From Entrophospora sp. SA101 (taxonomy: Eukaryota > Glomeromycota > Glomeromycetes > Entrophosporales > Entrophosporaceae), in NCBI GenBank assembly GCA_958430865.1, contig CAUDNR010002569.1, forward strand, positions 13,795 to 76,431: a stretch of DNA of 62,637 bases, in the 5' to 3' direction. Positions 13,955-23,423 of the stretch are shown here, piece by piece. Below the pieces are notes generated by a model. The model saw only the letters and a list, made by a program, of their open reading frames with translations. It searched no databases and was not told the DNA's origin. Every line of letters starts with the position of its first letter. The stretch's first letter is position 1. Position numbers and translations under genes: made by a program.

Positions 13955-14117
13955 TTTTCCCTCCTTTGCAATCTTTACACTTGTCTTTAAGGGTAAATAT
14001 TCTTTTGAGGTTCATTTCTTGCTGGCAGCGGGAGCAGTTTTTGTTGATGGCTCAAAAGATAATTATCAAGGAGAGAAGGAAATTGAGAATGGTCAGGGTG
14101 AAGAGTAGTTTATTCAT
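13947..14117 (-). CDS. Small membrane-anchored zinc-ribbon protein, 56 aa
   Basis: Start ATG 14117. Residues 3-23 are hydrophobic (FTLTILNFLLSLIIIFW), one transmembrane helix, followed by a cytoplasmic-type zinc ribbon with two C-x2-C pairs (CSRC and CKDC). The single Trp of the helix is encoded by TGA. Overlaps its neighbours on both sides by 8 bases. No family recognised; an anchor plus zinc ribbon could tether a partner at the membrane. Confidence 0.6.
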
Positions 14118-14316
14118 GGTTGGCCTCCTTGGTTTCTGGTTCTGGTTCTTTATTGACCACCTGATAAGCTGTCTCAATGATTATTCGAAAGACTAATCGG
14201 AATTGTTGGTTTTCCGCTTTTAGTCGGTTTATTTCAGCTTGTAATTGGGCTTGGGTTTTTAAGTTTCTAGGCACGGGAGACCTCCTTGGCTTGCTCTTGG
14301 GGTTCCGGGCAATCAT
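14110..14316 (-). CDS. Small basic/coiled-coil protein, 68 aa
   Basis: Start ATG 14316. The N-terminus is very basic (KSKPRRSPVPR), followed by a short coiled coil (LQAEINRLKAENQQF) and an acidic tail (KEPEPETKEA). It shares 50 bases with the end of the gene before it and 8 with the next. Not recognised; the layout is like a small DNA-binding protein with a dimerisation helix. Confidence 0.5.
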   Translation of the reverse strand: MIARNPKSKPRRSPVPRNLKTQAQLQAEINRLKAENQQFRLVFRIIIETAYQVVNKEPEPETKEANHE

Positions 14317-14560
14317 AAGAATATCAAGGTTGCCCGTTAGTTTCTCCTTGGGAAAATTTATGGGTAATATCTCTCACCCAAACACTTAACCTTCACCAAC
14401 CCCCTATTTTGGGGCATTGGGTATCATCACCAGTAGTGTCAAATCAGAGGTCTCAATTGTCATTCTCTTTATCTTTGTCTGTGAACTTTTGCTGACATTG
14501 GCTACACTGGAATTTGGTAATATTCAGGTTAGTGTCTTGGATTTTAGGGGAGGCTCCCAT
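14267..14560 (-). CDS. Small Cys-containing protein, 97 aa
   Basis: Start ATG 14560, fused by TAATG to the stop of the OB-fold-like gene and preceded by GGAGG, a good ribosome site on that transcript. It needs four TGA codons read as Trp (in NDNWDLWFD, GGWWRL and QPWYS). It carries C-x2-C (FQCSQCQQKF) and a later TQCP, so a zinc ribbon near residues 20-50 is likely. Not recognised further. The density of TGA Trp codons is good evidence for genetic code 4 here. Confidence 0.6.
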
Positions 14561-15216
14561 TATTTTGGTTCCTCCTTTCAACCGGTCGCTAACATTTGCC
14601 TTTTAGTTATCTCTAACTCGGAAGCTATTCGGGCTAAATAACTGGCTTGGTTCAATTTAGCTTGCTCTAAATATTCGCTTTGATAGTTAGCATAGCGAGC
14701 AGATTTAGTGAGCAAGTGAGCTTTTAAATACTGTTCTCCTAATTGGCTGAACTTTTCTAGCTCTTTTAGTTCTTCTAGCTTGCGAAAGAAAAAGTCCACT
14801 GTTTGGCTTCATTCTTTTTTCTTTTCTTGGCTGGGGGTAAGGAGAGTTTGGATTTGCTCCCGTAAGGTTTGGGTGGTTAGTTCGGGTGGGTCGGGGAGGA
14901 GTTGGTAAGCATTGGCTGTGAAGGATGGTCGGTAGTTGGAGCTACTGGCTCATTTGCCGATTAATTCCACTTTGCTGCCTTTGGGGATTTCCGGTTTTTC
15001 TTTGAAGACTACCGGAATTTCTTGGTTTTGGGTTTCTAACTTAAAAAAACCGTAATGGTAAGTTTTGTTAGGAACTTTATCACGCTTGGTTTCGATACGG
15101 GAAGTAAGTATTCCTGTGATTTGCTCTTTTCTGTTGATAGGTTGAACTACCCCAGCGGTTCCTTTCTCAGCACTCGCCAGCTGTTCGTCAATTAAGACAG
15201 TATTTACTTTATTCAT
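14560..15216 (-). CDS. OB-fold (SSB-like) protein with coiled-coil tail, 218 aa
   Basis: Start ATG 15216. Residues 30-95 form beta strands typical of a single-strand DNA-binding OB-fold (ITGILTSRIETKRD, YHYGFFKLETQNQEIPVVFK, KGSKVELIGKWAS). The rest is a helical, charged region (FFFRKLEELKELEKFSQLGE). Three TGA codons are read as Trp, including GKWASS and KKEWSQT. It is the first gene of the leftward module ending in the recombinase, which supports a role in DNA transfer or replication of a mobile element. Divergent to rplE, with 43 bases between starts. Confidence 0.6.
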
Positions 15217-15259
15217 TTTGTTTTGCTTTTATAGACGAAATAAAGTTAAAAATTAAAAT

Positions 15260-15832
15260 ATGTTAATTACTAATGATTGGTGAGAAAAAAAAAGAAAAGA
15301 AGTAAAAAAAGCAGTAGGAGACAAGTTCCAACATGCTTCTCTGATGCAAACTACTGATGTTGAAAAAATTGTTCTCAACAGTGGAGTAAACCAAGCAATT
15401 ACTAGTCAGCAATATCTCGAAAGCACCGAAAAATTAATCCAACAAATCGGCCAAGGGCAAAAACCAGTTCGCACGCGAGCCAAAAAATCGGTGGTCTCTT
15501 TCAAATTGCGAGAAGGAATGCCGATTGGTTGCAAGTTAACTTTGCGGAAAAAAAGAGCCTGGCACTTTCTTTTTAATTTAATTAATCTTAGTCTGCCCCA
15601 AATTAAAAATTTTCGGGGTTTATCGAGGCAAAGTTTTGATCGTCAAGGAAATTATAATCTGGGAATCAATGATTTAAACATTTTTCCCGAAACTAGTTAT
15701 GATTTAACTTTTAAAAATCAAGGTTGCCAAATTACCATTGTTTTTACTTCTGCCAAAGTTGAGGAAAATAAATATTTTTTAGAGTTATTGCAGTTCCCTT
15801 TTCAAAGTGCCGAAACGACAGCAACAAGTTAG
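15260..15832 (+). CDS. rplE: 50S ribosomal protein uL5
   Basis: uL5 binds 5S rRNA in the central protuberance of the large subunit. Start ATG 15260 gives 190 residues (usual about 180); an internal ATG at 15344 would drop the N-terminal helix. Family sequence: VEKIVLNSGVNQAI, PVRTRAKKSVVSFKLREGMP, IGCKLTLR and NLGINDLNIFPE. Trp-8 is encoded by TGA. Unlike most bacteria it is not followed by S14: the gene stands alone, facing the OB-fold gene, and rpsN is 15 kb away. Its stop overlaps the convergent macro-domain gene by four bases. Confidence 0.93.
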
Positions 15833-16782
15833 ATAGATTTGTTTTTTAGCCTTTTGTTAAACTCCGTAATATGCTCCTTAATCTTTTTTTGAATTTTGCT
15901 TTTTCTTGAACCAGTTTTTTTAGCAATAAATCCGGAAAAACTTCCTGAACTAATAAATTCACCTTCCATATTGAGAGAATTAACAATTACTTCGCATTTA
16001 TGAGACGAATAATCAGTAATTGAATTATTTCCACAAAAGAGAATAGAAACTATACCCAGTTTTTTACGAAAATAACTTTCTGTTCCTATCTTTATGTTAA
16101 CTTCCATAAATGCCGTATTGCCAAAATCAACAAAAACAATTTTTTCTAAACTTTTTCTTTGTTCAACGGCTGATTTAATAATAATTTCAGCTAGTTTTAA
16201 TTGCTTTTCCTTTTTAGTTCCTTGGTTTGGAAAAATCCTGTCAAGAAAACTGCTTCCGACCAGACAAAAAGCAATGCTTTTATAGTTATTTTTTTCGGCT
16301 AAAATTATGGAATTTTGGACTGAATGAATAATTCCTTGAATATTTGGCTCAAATTCGGACCCCGCGTTTTTTTGAATTGCTCCGGGACAAGCATGAATAA
16401 TTGCTTTAATTCCTTGCTTTTCTAAATCACCTGAACCGGTTAAAATAGCAGAGCCACGTGGTAGCATATTAGCTTCAATCACTGCTTTTTTATATTCTGT
16501 CCCTGCTGAGGAAATTAATTTGTCTTGGTACTCCGCTTCATTTTTAATTGGCTGGTAATCGGTATTCGGCTTTCAATTTCCACTCCCCGGCGGAGAAGTA
16601 TTGTTTTCTTGATTTTCTGTCGTATTTGAAGGACTTTTTTCAATAACTTTGGCTGGCTTATCTTTGAAATGGCAAAAAAGAAAACAAATTAAAATAATGG
16701 CTAAGAAAAGAACAAAAAAAGATAAAAAAAATCTTTCAAGTGTTATTCTTTTTTCTTTCCCTGTTTGATAAAGAAAATTTAT
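15829..16782 (-). CDS. Membrane-anchored macro-domain protein
   Basis: Macro domains bind or remove ADP-ribose. The C-terminal 220 residues fit the fold: ANMLPRGSAILTGSGDL, IIHACPG, a helix with SVQNSIILAEKNNYKSIAF, and a later FVDFGNTAF. The usual NAAN motif is reduced to EANML. The frame is open upstream to 16782 and includes a hydrophobic segment (LSFFVLFLAIILICFLF) and a Pro/Gly/Asn linker (PPGSGNW, Trp by TGA), so the domain may sit outside or at the membrane. There is no in-frame ATG before 16482; a start in another frame with an A-run slip near 16750 is possible. Start therefore uncertain. Confidence 0.65.
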
Positions 16783-16824
16783 CTAATGTCATATCCAATT
16801 CTTAAATTATTTTTAGTATTAGTA

Positions 16825-17763
16825 TTAACTTATTAATTTGTCCAAATCAGCAACTAAATTATCTAGTTCCACCCATGCTTTTATTTTTGCTCCTGCGGCA
16901 AATTTATGTCCACCACCATTATATTTTTCGGCTATTTCACTGATAACATACTGGGAACTGCGAATACTTACTTTAATTAGTTCTTTTGCTTCTTCAATTG
17001 CCAACAATCAGATTTTAATCTCCTTGACATTAGCGAAAATATTAATTACTGATTTCGCTTCTAACCGGTTAATATTGTATTTTCTTAAAGTAGCAGCGGT
17101 GATTTTAAGAAAAGCCACTCCTGGCTTAGTTAAAATGAATTCTTTTAAAACATGACCTTTAAACTTTAAAAGATTGAGATTTTGTTGATAAAGATTGGTG
17201 CAAAGATAATTTGCGTCAGCCCCTTTTTGGAGCAGAAAAGAAGCAATTTGGAAAGTTCGCGAGGTAGTGTTGCTGTACAAAAATCTTCCTGAGTCAGTGA
17301 TTATTCCGAGCAAAAAAAAGTTAGCGGTCTTTTTGGAAACTTTTCAATTTGCTTTCATCGCTAATTCTCCTAACATTTCGCAAGTTGCTGCATAAGTTGG
17401 GTCTATTCATTCATAATCGGCATAGTTTTCTCCTTTGATGTGGTGATCGATTTTTATTTTTTCGGAAGCTAATTTTCAATGTTGACTATCTATTCTTTCC
17501 TGGCTGGCCGTATCACTGATTATTATTAAGGAGTTTTGGTAATCTCTTTTTTCTAACTGGTCGTTTTTTCCTAAAAAGCTGAGGCTGTCATTGTTTTTTC
17601 CATCCGTGAAAACTTTTTTTTCCGGAAAATTATCTTTAATTAATTGGGCTAACCCCATAGCTGAACCATAGGCATCCCCATCAGCATCGATATGGCGTAA
17701 ACAAATAATAGTAGAATGTTTTTTAATTTTCTTGGTTATTTTTTGGCAGGCTTCATTGGTCAT
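16825..17763 (-). CDS. nrnA: DHH phosphoesterase, NrnA/MgpA-like (nanoRNase / pAp phosphatase)
   Basis: Degrades short RNA oligonucleotides and dephosphorylates 3'-phosphoadenosine phosphate. With TGA as Trp the frame runs 312 residues from ATG 17763, the normal family length. Motifs in order: CLRHIDADGDAYGSAMGL (DHH motif I), ISDTAS (motif II), IDHH (motif III), GIITDSGRF (motif IV) and, in the DHHA1 part, YNGGGHKFAAGA. TGA-encoded Trp occurs after SQH, in YEW and ANW, and in IKIW. All metal ligands are present, so it should be active. No operon partner overlaps it. Confidence 0.92.
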
Positions 17764-17780
17764 TGATTATCTTTTTACAT

Positions 17781-17948
17781 TTAATGCTTAGTTTTTTTGG
17801 ATTTGGTTAGCCAATAAATTAAACCACTTACTCCGGCTAGAAAAACTACTCAAATTAGTCATTTTTTACTTGAATACTCTCTCTCTCTCTCTCTGTTTTT
17901 TTTGACCAGGTTATTAACACCAAAAAATTGAAAACTTATAGGCAGCAT
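17781..17948 (-). CDS. Small membrane protein carrying an in-frame GA repeat, 55 aa
   Basis: Start ATG 17948, stop TAA 17781. The frame is MLPISFQFFGVNN, then an Arg-Glu repeat encoded by the (AG)9 tract, then a Trp-rich transmembrane helix (KKWLIWVVFLAGVSGLIYW) and a Lys-rich end; two of the Trp are TGA. Loss or gain of AG units would change the frame before the helix. Unrecognised; the end resembles the C-terminal anchors of the coiled-coil proteins at 23.9 and 28.9 kb in layout. Confidence 0.5.
17877..17894. repeat. (CT)9 dinucleotide tract
   Basis: Nine CT units on the plus strand, lying inside the small membrane protein gene. It is the shortest of three GA/CT tracts in the bacterial block; the others are at 27116-27155 and 28339-28370. 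Confidence 0.9.
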
Positions 17949-17971
17949 AAATATAAAATTTATATTATCCC

Positions 17972-19261
17972 ATGGAAAAAACCAATAGCAATTTCACCAT
18001 TTCTCCTCTTCCTGCTCACAAAAAACCAAGAAAAAGCCGGGGCAAGTTAAAAAATGTTGCTTATTTAGCCAAAGATAACTTTTGAGCGGAAAATTTACCC
18101 GCTACGGCTAGTTCAAATTTTTTGCTGGATTTTGTGCCCGGTGAAAACGCCACAGTAATTCAATTATTAGCCAAAGAAGGAGCAATTTTCCAAGGAAAAA
18201 CGGCAATGGATGAATTTGCTTGCGGCGGCACAGGATTATTAGCTAATACTGGAATAATTACTAATCCGCATAATCCTCGGCATATTACCGGGGGTTCTTC
18301 TTCTGGTTCCGCAGAAGCAGTAGCCAGAGGCTTGGTTTCTTTTGCCTTAGGTAGTGATACCGGTGGTTCAGTGCGGCAACCAGCGGCTTATTGTGGAATA
18401 ATTGGTTTTAAGCCTTCTTACGGGTTAGTTTCTCGTTATGGACTTATTCCTATGGCTTCCTCTTTGGATACAGTGGGAATTTTGGCGAATTCTGTGGCTA
18501 CTACCAAGGAAGTTTTTGCGGTAATCGCCCAACCTGACCCTAATGACCTTTTAACTATTGCTGCTGAGCAAGCTAGAATTAAGCCAGTTTCTTTGACCAA
18601 AAAAATCGCTGTTTTAAAAGGCATAGAGAAACATTTGGCCCCGGAATTTGCTAGACTATACCAAAACACAATTGCTATTTTAAAAGGAAAAAATTATCAA
18701 GTGAAAACCATTGAGATTCCCCTGGAAATAAGGGACAATCTTCAACTTTGCTATTTAATTATTTGTTCGAGCGAGTTAGCCAGTCATTTAAATTCTTGCC
18801 AAGGAATAACTTACGGACAAAAAGTAAATAGTGCCAAGAATATTGGAGAAAAAGTGGGCCAAATGAGAACCGAATATTTAGGCAAATCAGTGCGGCAACG
18901 TTTGCTATTAGGTAGTTATTTTTTACAAAATAAACAAGGTTGCGAACAGGCTTATCTTTTTCGGCAAAAAGTAAAGAACTGAGCCGAAAAAATTTTTCGT
19001 CAATATGATTTTTTGCTTTTACCCAGCACGAATAGTGAAGCCCCAAAAATCGAACATAGTACTTTTTTTTTTACTGGTAGTGAAACGCATTGGAGCGATA
19101 ATTTACTACTTTTAGCCAGTTTGGGTGGCTTTCCTAGTTTAAGTTTGCCGATTGGCTTGGTGAATGGTCTGCCAGTAAGCATTAATATCAACGCTGCTTA
19201 TCAACAGGACAAACTATTATTTCAATTTGCTGAATTAATGGAAAAAAATACACTTGATTAG
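17972..19261 (+). CDS. gatA: Glu-tRNA(Gln)/Asp-tRNA(Asn) amidotransferase subunit A
   Basis: GatA is the amidase that supplies ammonia for converting Glu-tRNA(Gln) to Gln-tRNA(Gln) with GatB and GatC. Start ATG 17972, 429 residues. Signature: TAMDEFACGGTG, then ITGGSSSGSAEAVARG with the Ser-cisSer-Lys triad (Lys near residue 34, LAKDNF), and GSDTGGSVRQPAAYCGI. Trp codons TGA at 18083 and in VKNWAEK show code 4. It is about 50 residues shorter than typical GatA. The 200 bases after its stop hold only a weak frame. Confidence 0.95.
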
Positions 19262-19463
19262 AACTAAGCGTAGGAGAAGAATGTTTTTATGATTTACTTC
19301 CTGCAAATAAAAAAATCGGTATTGATATTGGCCGCAAAAAGCGAGAAGCGGAAAACCAACAACTAGCCCAAAAGCAAAGTAAGTTAAATGACCCTAACTT
19401 GGTTTTGATTACCATTCATACTTTTATCATATAAAAAAACTTGAACAAAGTAAAATTTTTAAT
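19262..19463 (+). other. Short unexplained frame between gatA and obgE
   Basis: A plus-strand frame without a clear start (ELSVGEECFYDLLPANKKIG and onward) is open to TAA 19432-19434 and overlaps the end of gatA. It could be a decayed small gene. I do not recognise it, and no ribosome site or ATG supports translation. Confidence 0.3.
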
Positions 19464-20747
19464 ATGAAATTCGTGGATGAAATTATTCTGACTACTAAAG
19501 CTGGTGAAGGTGGCAATGGTGCTGTTTCTTTTCGTCATGATTATCGTAATCCCAAAGCTGGTCCAGACGGAGGAAATGGTGGTAATGGCGGTCATGTCTA
19601 TTTTCAAGGGGATGAGCAAATAAATTCTTTTTTTTCGTTAAGCAGGAAAAAAGTTTGAGCAGCCGGTAATGGAGCCAACGGAGAAAATCAGTTAAAAACT
19701 GGCAAAAACGGAGAAAATATTTATATCAAAGTTCCCTTGGGCACAGTCATTAAATTAAGAGAAGAAAAACTTGCTTTTACCCAAATCAACAAGGAGTTAA
19801 TTCTTGGGGAAATTTTGTTTCCTCAACAAACATTATTAATTGCCAAAGGCGGAAAAGGTGGGTGCGGAAATGCCGCTTTTGCTTCTTCGGTTAATCGGGC
19901 TCCCCATTATGCCCAAAAGGGTAGTTTAGGAGAAAAAATTCAACTGCGACTAGAATTAAAAATTCTGGCTGACGTTGGCTTGTTAGGTTTGCCTAATGCT
20001 GGCAAAAGCACTTTAATCAACGCTTTAACTAAGGCCAAAGTAAGAACCGCGGATTTTCCTTTCACCACTCTCAATCCCCAATTAGGAGTTTTAGTCAAAG
20101 GAGAGCAAAGGATAACTATTGCTGATTTGCCCGGAATTATTGAAGGAGCAGCCCAAGGGAAAGGCTTAGGTTTACAATTTTTGCGGCACACCACGCACTG
20201 CTCCTTAATTATTTACGTTTTAGACGCCAACAAAGATAATCCTTGACAAGATTTAGACATTTTAGAAAAAGAATTAAAAAGCAGCGGAATTGCTGAACCC
20301 CAAAATAAGCAAAAAATAATTATTTGAAATAAAATTGACTTGCTTTCCCCAACAGAAAAAAAAAAATTACTAGAAAAAGTTCAACTTAAACTAAAAAACA
20401 AGAAGCATTTTTTTATCTCAGCAGCCCAAAAAACTAATTTAGGTTTATTAGTAAAAGAATTATTTAAATTAACCAAAAAAAGCCAAAAAACTACTCCTTT
20501 TTCTCTGCTCCATAAAATTTATGATTTTACGGTTCCCCTTGACTGGCAGATAACTTCCTTAAAACCCCATTATTGAAAACTGACCGGTTCTTTTATTGAG
20601 AACTTGAGCCAAAAATGTCACCACCAAGAAAAACTAATCCAAGAATTAAAAAAAACCAATCTCGGTGAATACTTTCGGCAAAAAGGAGTAAAAAGCAGCG
20701 ACGTAATAATTATCAATGACCAGGAGTTTTTTTGGCAATATGAATAA
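19464..20747 (+). CDS. obgE: Obg-family GTPase
   Basis: Ribosome-assembly GTPase. Start ATG 19464, 427 residues, full length. The glycine-rich Obg fold is clear (AGEGGNGAVSFRHDY, GPDGGNGGNGGHVYF, AKGGKGGCGNAAF), followed by the G domain: GLPNAGKST (G1), FPFTTLNPQLG (G2), ADLPGIIEGA (G3) and NKID (G4). The C-terminal OCT domain follows. Trp codons TGA occur after SRKKV, in NPWQD, IIIW and HYW. The stop overlaps a possible tiny gene by 8 bases. Confidence 0.95.
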
Positions 20748-20880
20748 TTTGGTGAAACTAGGAACTACCCTTGAAAGAGCAAAACGAGCCAAAACTCTCA
20801 AAAGCAATCTTTTTTGTAAACTAAAAATTATCACCATTATAACAAAAGCTGACCATCCTTCCAGCAAATTCAACTTTTAG
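20740..20880 (+). CDS. Possible small basic protein, 46 aa
   Basis: ATG 20740 overlaps the last codons of obgE (ATGAATAA), a common coupling layout, and runs to TAG 20880, overlapping the rpoA stop from the other strand by 4 bases. The product is Lys/Arg-rich (LERAKRAKTLKSNLF). No family recognised; it may be chance. Confidence 0.3.
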   Translation: MNNLVKLGTTLERAKRAKTLKSNLFCKLKIITIITKADHPSSKFNF

Positions 20881-21734
20881 TTGCTTTTTCCGACTGGCTT
20901 GGCTTTTTCTTGGCGTGGTTCAGAAGCAATTAACTGCCGAATGTTAAGCATAGACTGCTCTAAAAAGTTTATCACCGTTAGTAAACAATTGTTGGCGCTA
21001 ATGCTGCCATTAGTAGTAATTGTTAATTTTAAACTTTCCTCTTGCTTATCCAAGTCAACAATAACTGGTTCAACTTGTCAACTTACTGTTTTGACTGGAC
21101 AATAATCGCTATCGAGAAAAATCAGATTTTCTTCATTTTGGAGTTGAATTTCTTGTTTGTTATCGTCTTCTCCGTTGGAAGCATCGCTTTCATCTTTTTT
21201 TTTGTTCTCGAGGGAAAAAAATGATTTTTGTTCCTTGGCAGACCGGGAAACATAATGATAGGAGCAATACAAAGTAATTTTCAATTGGGCAGCAGGAGCA
21301 ACTGTCGCCAAATAAGTTTCGGGATTAAGGACAGTTAATTCTCCTTGGATATCCTTGCCAGTAACTACGTATTCTTCTTTACCTTGGGAATTATCAACGT
21401 TAATTTGTAAAGTGCAAATTTTTCCTTGGCGTAGATAATCCTCCGACGGGGATTGAAAAACTAATTTTTTGAGGTGGAAGTTCAAGTAAATAGGTATTTC
21501 TTTCACTCCTTCTAATTTAGCGATTTCGTTAGTAATGGTTTTTGCTTTATCACTGATTTTCACGGCAAAAATGGCTCAGCCAGGAACGCGCGTGAGTAAA
21601 AGTCGCCGGAAAGTATTTCCTCAGGTGGCCGCTAAACCAGTTTCTAAATGCTTAAAAACAAATTCGGTAGTCAGCGGAGATTTAATTGTTTTTTTGATTT
21701 CCATTGCTGGAAGGGGAAATAATTCTTGATTCAT
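20877..21734 (-). CDS. rpoA: RNA polymerase alpha subunit, C-terminal domain missing
   Basis: The alpha dimer is the scaffold of RNA polymerase. Start ATG 21734, 285 residues. The N-terminal domain is recognisable: TWGNTFRRLLLTRVPGWA (Trp by TGA), AITNEIAKLEGVKE-type dimer helix (KTITNEIAKLEGVKE), and the end SISANNCLLTVINFLEQSML. It then stops at ASEPRQEKAKPVGKSN, so the alpha-CTD, which usually contacts UP elements and activators, is absent. An acidic insertion (KKKDESDASNGEDDNK) sits in the middle. Lies downstream of rpsK in the usual alpha-operon order. Confidence 0.92.
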
Positions 21735-21738
21735 ATGT

Positions 21739-22149
21739 TTATTTACGGGGAGTTTTGCGGGGTCGACAACCATTGAAAGCCAGGGCAGTTTTGTCGACCA
21801 ATTTTTCTACTTGGAGACCAGCGGTATTACAAATTTTTTTGATTACGGCGTCCCGCCCACTGCCAATTCCCCAAACAATAATTTCGACTAACGAAATGCC
21901 AAATTCAGTTAGTTTTTCTAAGGCGGCTTCTGCGGCTTTTTGGGCAGCAAAAGGAGTAGATTTTTTGGTGCCCCGGTAGCCAGTGGCTGTGCGCGAACTA
22001 ACTTGTGCCAATTTGTCCCCGTTTGTTTGGGTGATGGTGATGATGAGGTTGTTGAAACTCGAATGGATATTCAAACAACCCCGACCACTCGGAATTTTTT
22101 TCACCTTTTTTACTTTTTTAGTTTTTTCTAAATTATCTTTTTTCATCAT
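21739..22149 (-). CDS. rpsK: 30S ribosomal protein uS11
   Basis: Platform protein near the Shine-Dalgarno helix. ATG 22149 (a second ATG follows directly), 136 residues. Conserved core: GCLNIHSSFNNLIITITQTN, WGIGSGRDAVIKK and the tail FNGCRPRKTPRK. The N-terminus is rich in Lys. Four bases separate it from rpoA and three from rpsM, so one transcript is expected. Confidence 0.95.
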   Translation of the reverse strand: MMKKDNLEKTKKVKKVKKIPSGRGCLNIHSSFNNLIITITQTNGDKLAQVSSRTATGYRGTKKSTPFAAQKAAEAALEKLTEFGISLVEIIVWGIGSGRDAVIKKICNTAGLQVEKLVDKTALAFNGCRPRKTPRK

Positions 22150-22152
22150 TGA

Positions 22153-22578
22153 TTATCCTTGCTGTGGAGCTTTTTTCTTGCCGGCAATCGCTAACCGCTG
22201 TTTAGTGATACTTGCTATTCCGTTTGGTCGGGTGCGATTATTATGCCGCGTAGGCTGACCCCGGACTTTTTTACCCATGGAATGCAGCCGACCTTGTAGA
22301 CAATTGATCCGAATTTTTTCTTCAATATTCTGCTTTTTAATTTGTTTCAAATCTCCTTCTACTTCAAATTGTTGAATCTCGTGATTAATTAAATTAATTT
22401 GCTCGTCAGTTAGGTCTTTGGCTTTCAAGAAAGGATTAATGTTTAATTTTTCGAGAATTTGCCGAGCCCGGGACTTTTTTTTAAACTTTTTGCCAATTCC
22501 GTAAATACCACTTAAAGCCACATAAATATTTTTCCGGGTGAGAATATTAACATTACTAATCCGAATTGTCCGAACCAT
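22153..22578 (-). CDS. rpsM: 30S ribosomal protein uS13
   Basis: Head protein contacting the P-site tRNA and the large subunit. Start ATG 22578, 141 residues, slightly longer than usual. Begins MVRTIRISNVNI and has the helix-two-turns-helix GIYGIGKKFKKKSRARQIL and LQGRLHSMGKKVRGQPTRH. The next part is NNRTRPNGIAS, where most bacteria have RTRTNARTRKG, a small local divergence. Second gene of the rpmJ-rpsM-rpsK-rpoA string. Confidence 0.94.
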   Translation of the reverse strand: MVRTIRISNVNILTRKNIYVALSGIYGIGKKFKKKSRARQILEKLNINPFLKAKDLTDEQINLINHEIQQFEVEGDLKQIKKQNIEEKIRINCLQGRLHSMGKKVRGQPTRHNNRTRPNGIASITKQRLAIAGKKKAPQQG

Positions 22579-22593
22579 ATATATTTATTTTTA

Positions 22594-22713
22594 CTAACCT
22601 TGCTTTTGTTTATGCTTAGGATTAGCTTTACAAATAACTCGTAAAACCCCTCTCCGGCGCACAAATTGGCAACCTTTTTTACAAATTTTTTCGACAGAAC
22701 TACGCACTTTCAT
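22594..22713 (-). CDS. rpmJ: 50S ribosomal protein bL36
   Basis: Small zinc-type ribosomal protein, 39 residues from ATG 22713. [20 protein letters not shown] followed by [18 protein letters not shown] is the bL36 pattern, with Cys at C-x3-C and a later Cys-x4-His, the normal zinc set (the first pair has one extra residue). Starts the alpha-operon order seen in most bacteria. Confidence 0.93.
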   Translation of the reverse strand: MKVRSSVEKICKKGCQFVRRRGVLRVICKANPKHKQKQG

Positions 22714-22784
22714 ATATTATTATTTTTGTTCTTTCAACTGAGCCAAAAGGTGAAAAAAGTTTTTCTCTCCCAGCAAACTAATTT

Positions 22785-22940
22785 CTACTTGCCCCGACTA
22801 ATCATCACCAAAGTAATAATTAACTGAATAATCGCGATAACCGTATTAAGCACAATACTTCAAACAGTTAATTCTTCTTTTCAATTGACTAATTCCTTAG
22901 TAGGTTTGGCCAGTTTTTTGGGTAATTTCTTTTTTGGCAT
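22785..22940 (-). CDS. secE: SecE-like small membrane protein, 51 aa
   Basis: Start ATG 22940. A basic N-terminus (MPKKKLPKKLAKPTKELVNW) leads into KEELTVW, then one transmembrane helix (VLNTVIAIIQLIITLVMI). SecE, the clamp of the SecYEG channel, has this size and the Trp-containing amphipathic helix before a single membrane span. Both Trp are TGA codons. SecE more often neighbours nusG than rpmJ, so the name is probable and not certain. Confidence 0.55.
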
Positions 22941-23201
22941 AATTAATTTTAGTTTTGAATTATATATAATAATTATTTTTGTTGTTTTGATCATAAATTT
23001 TTATTGATTGATTAACTCGGCTATAATTATTCAAAATACTTTCTCGTAGAATCGATATTAAACAAAAAATTAGTTGAGAAAAGAAAAAAACAACTTTTAA
23101 GGAGAGGGAAGAATAAACCAAAAAAAATAATTACGCCAACCAAAAACAAAAAGAATTATTTAATTATTGAGCAACAAACAATAAACATTAAAACAATATA
23201 T

Positions 23202-23423
23202 ATGAAAACATTAAGCATTAGTATTCAAGACAAAACTTATCAAGAGTTAAAACAACAAATAGGCTCCGGACAAATTAGCCAGTTAGTGGACAAATTAATT
23301 ACGGAAGAGCTAAGCCGAAGAAAACAAAAGTTAATTGCGGGCTACAAAAGAGTTGCCAAAAGCCAAGCAATGAAAAAAGAAGCCAAAGTTTGGGAAGGAG
23401 CCATTGAAGATGGCATTAACTAA
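23202..23423 (+). CDS. Antitoxin-like ribbon-helix-helix protein
   Basis: Start ATG 23202, 73 residues. KTLSISIQDKTYQELKQQI and SGQISQLVDKLITEELS resemble the beta strand plus two helices of ribbon-helix-helix antitoxins such as MazE9/CopG types, which bind DNA and neutralise the partner. It overlaps the downstream MazF-like gene by 14 bases, the usual antitoxin-first order, so the pair is probably autoregulated. The 260 bases upstream, divergent to secE, should hold the promoter. Confidence 0.75.
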   Translation: MKTLSISIQDKTYQELKQQIGSGQISQLVDKLITEELSRRKQKLIAGYKRVAKSQAMKKEAKVWEGAIEDGIN

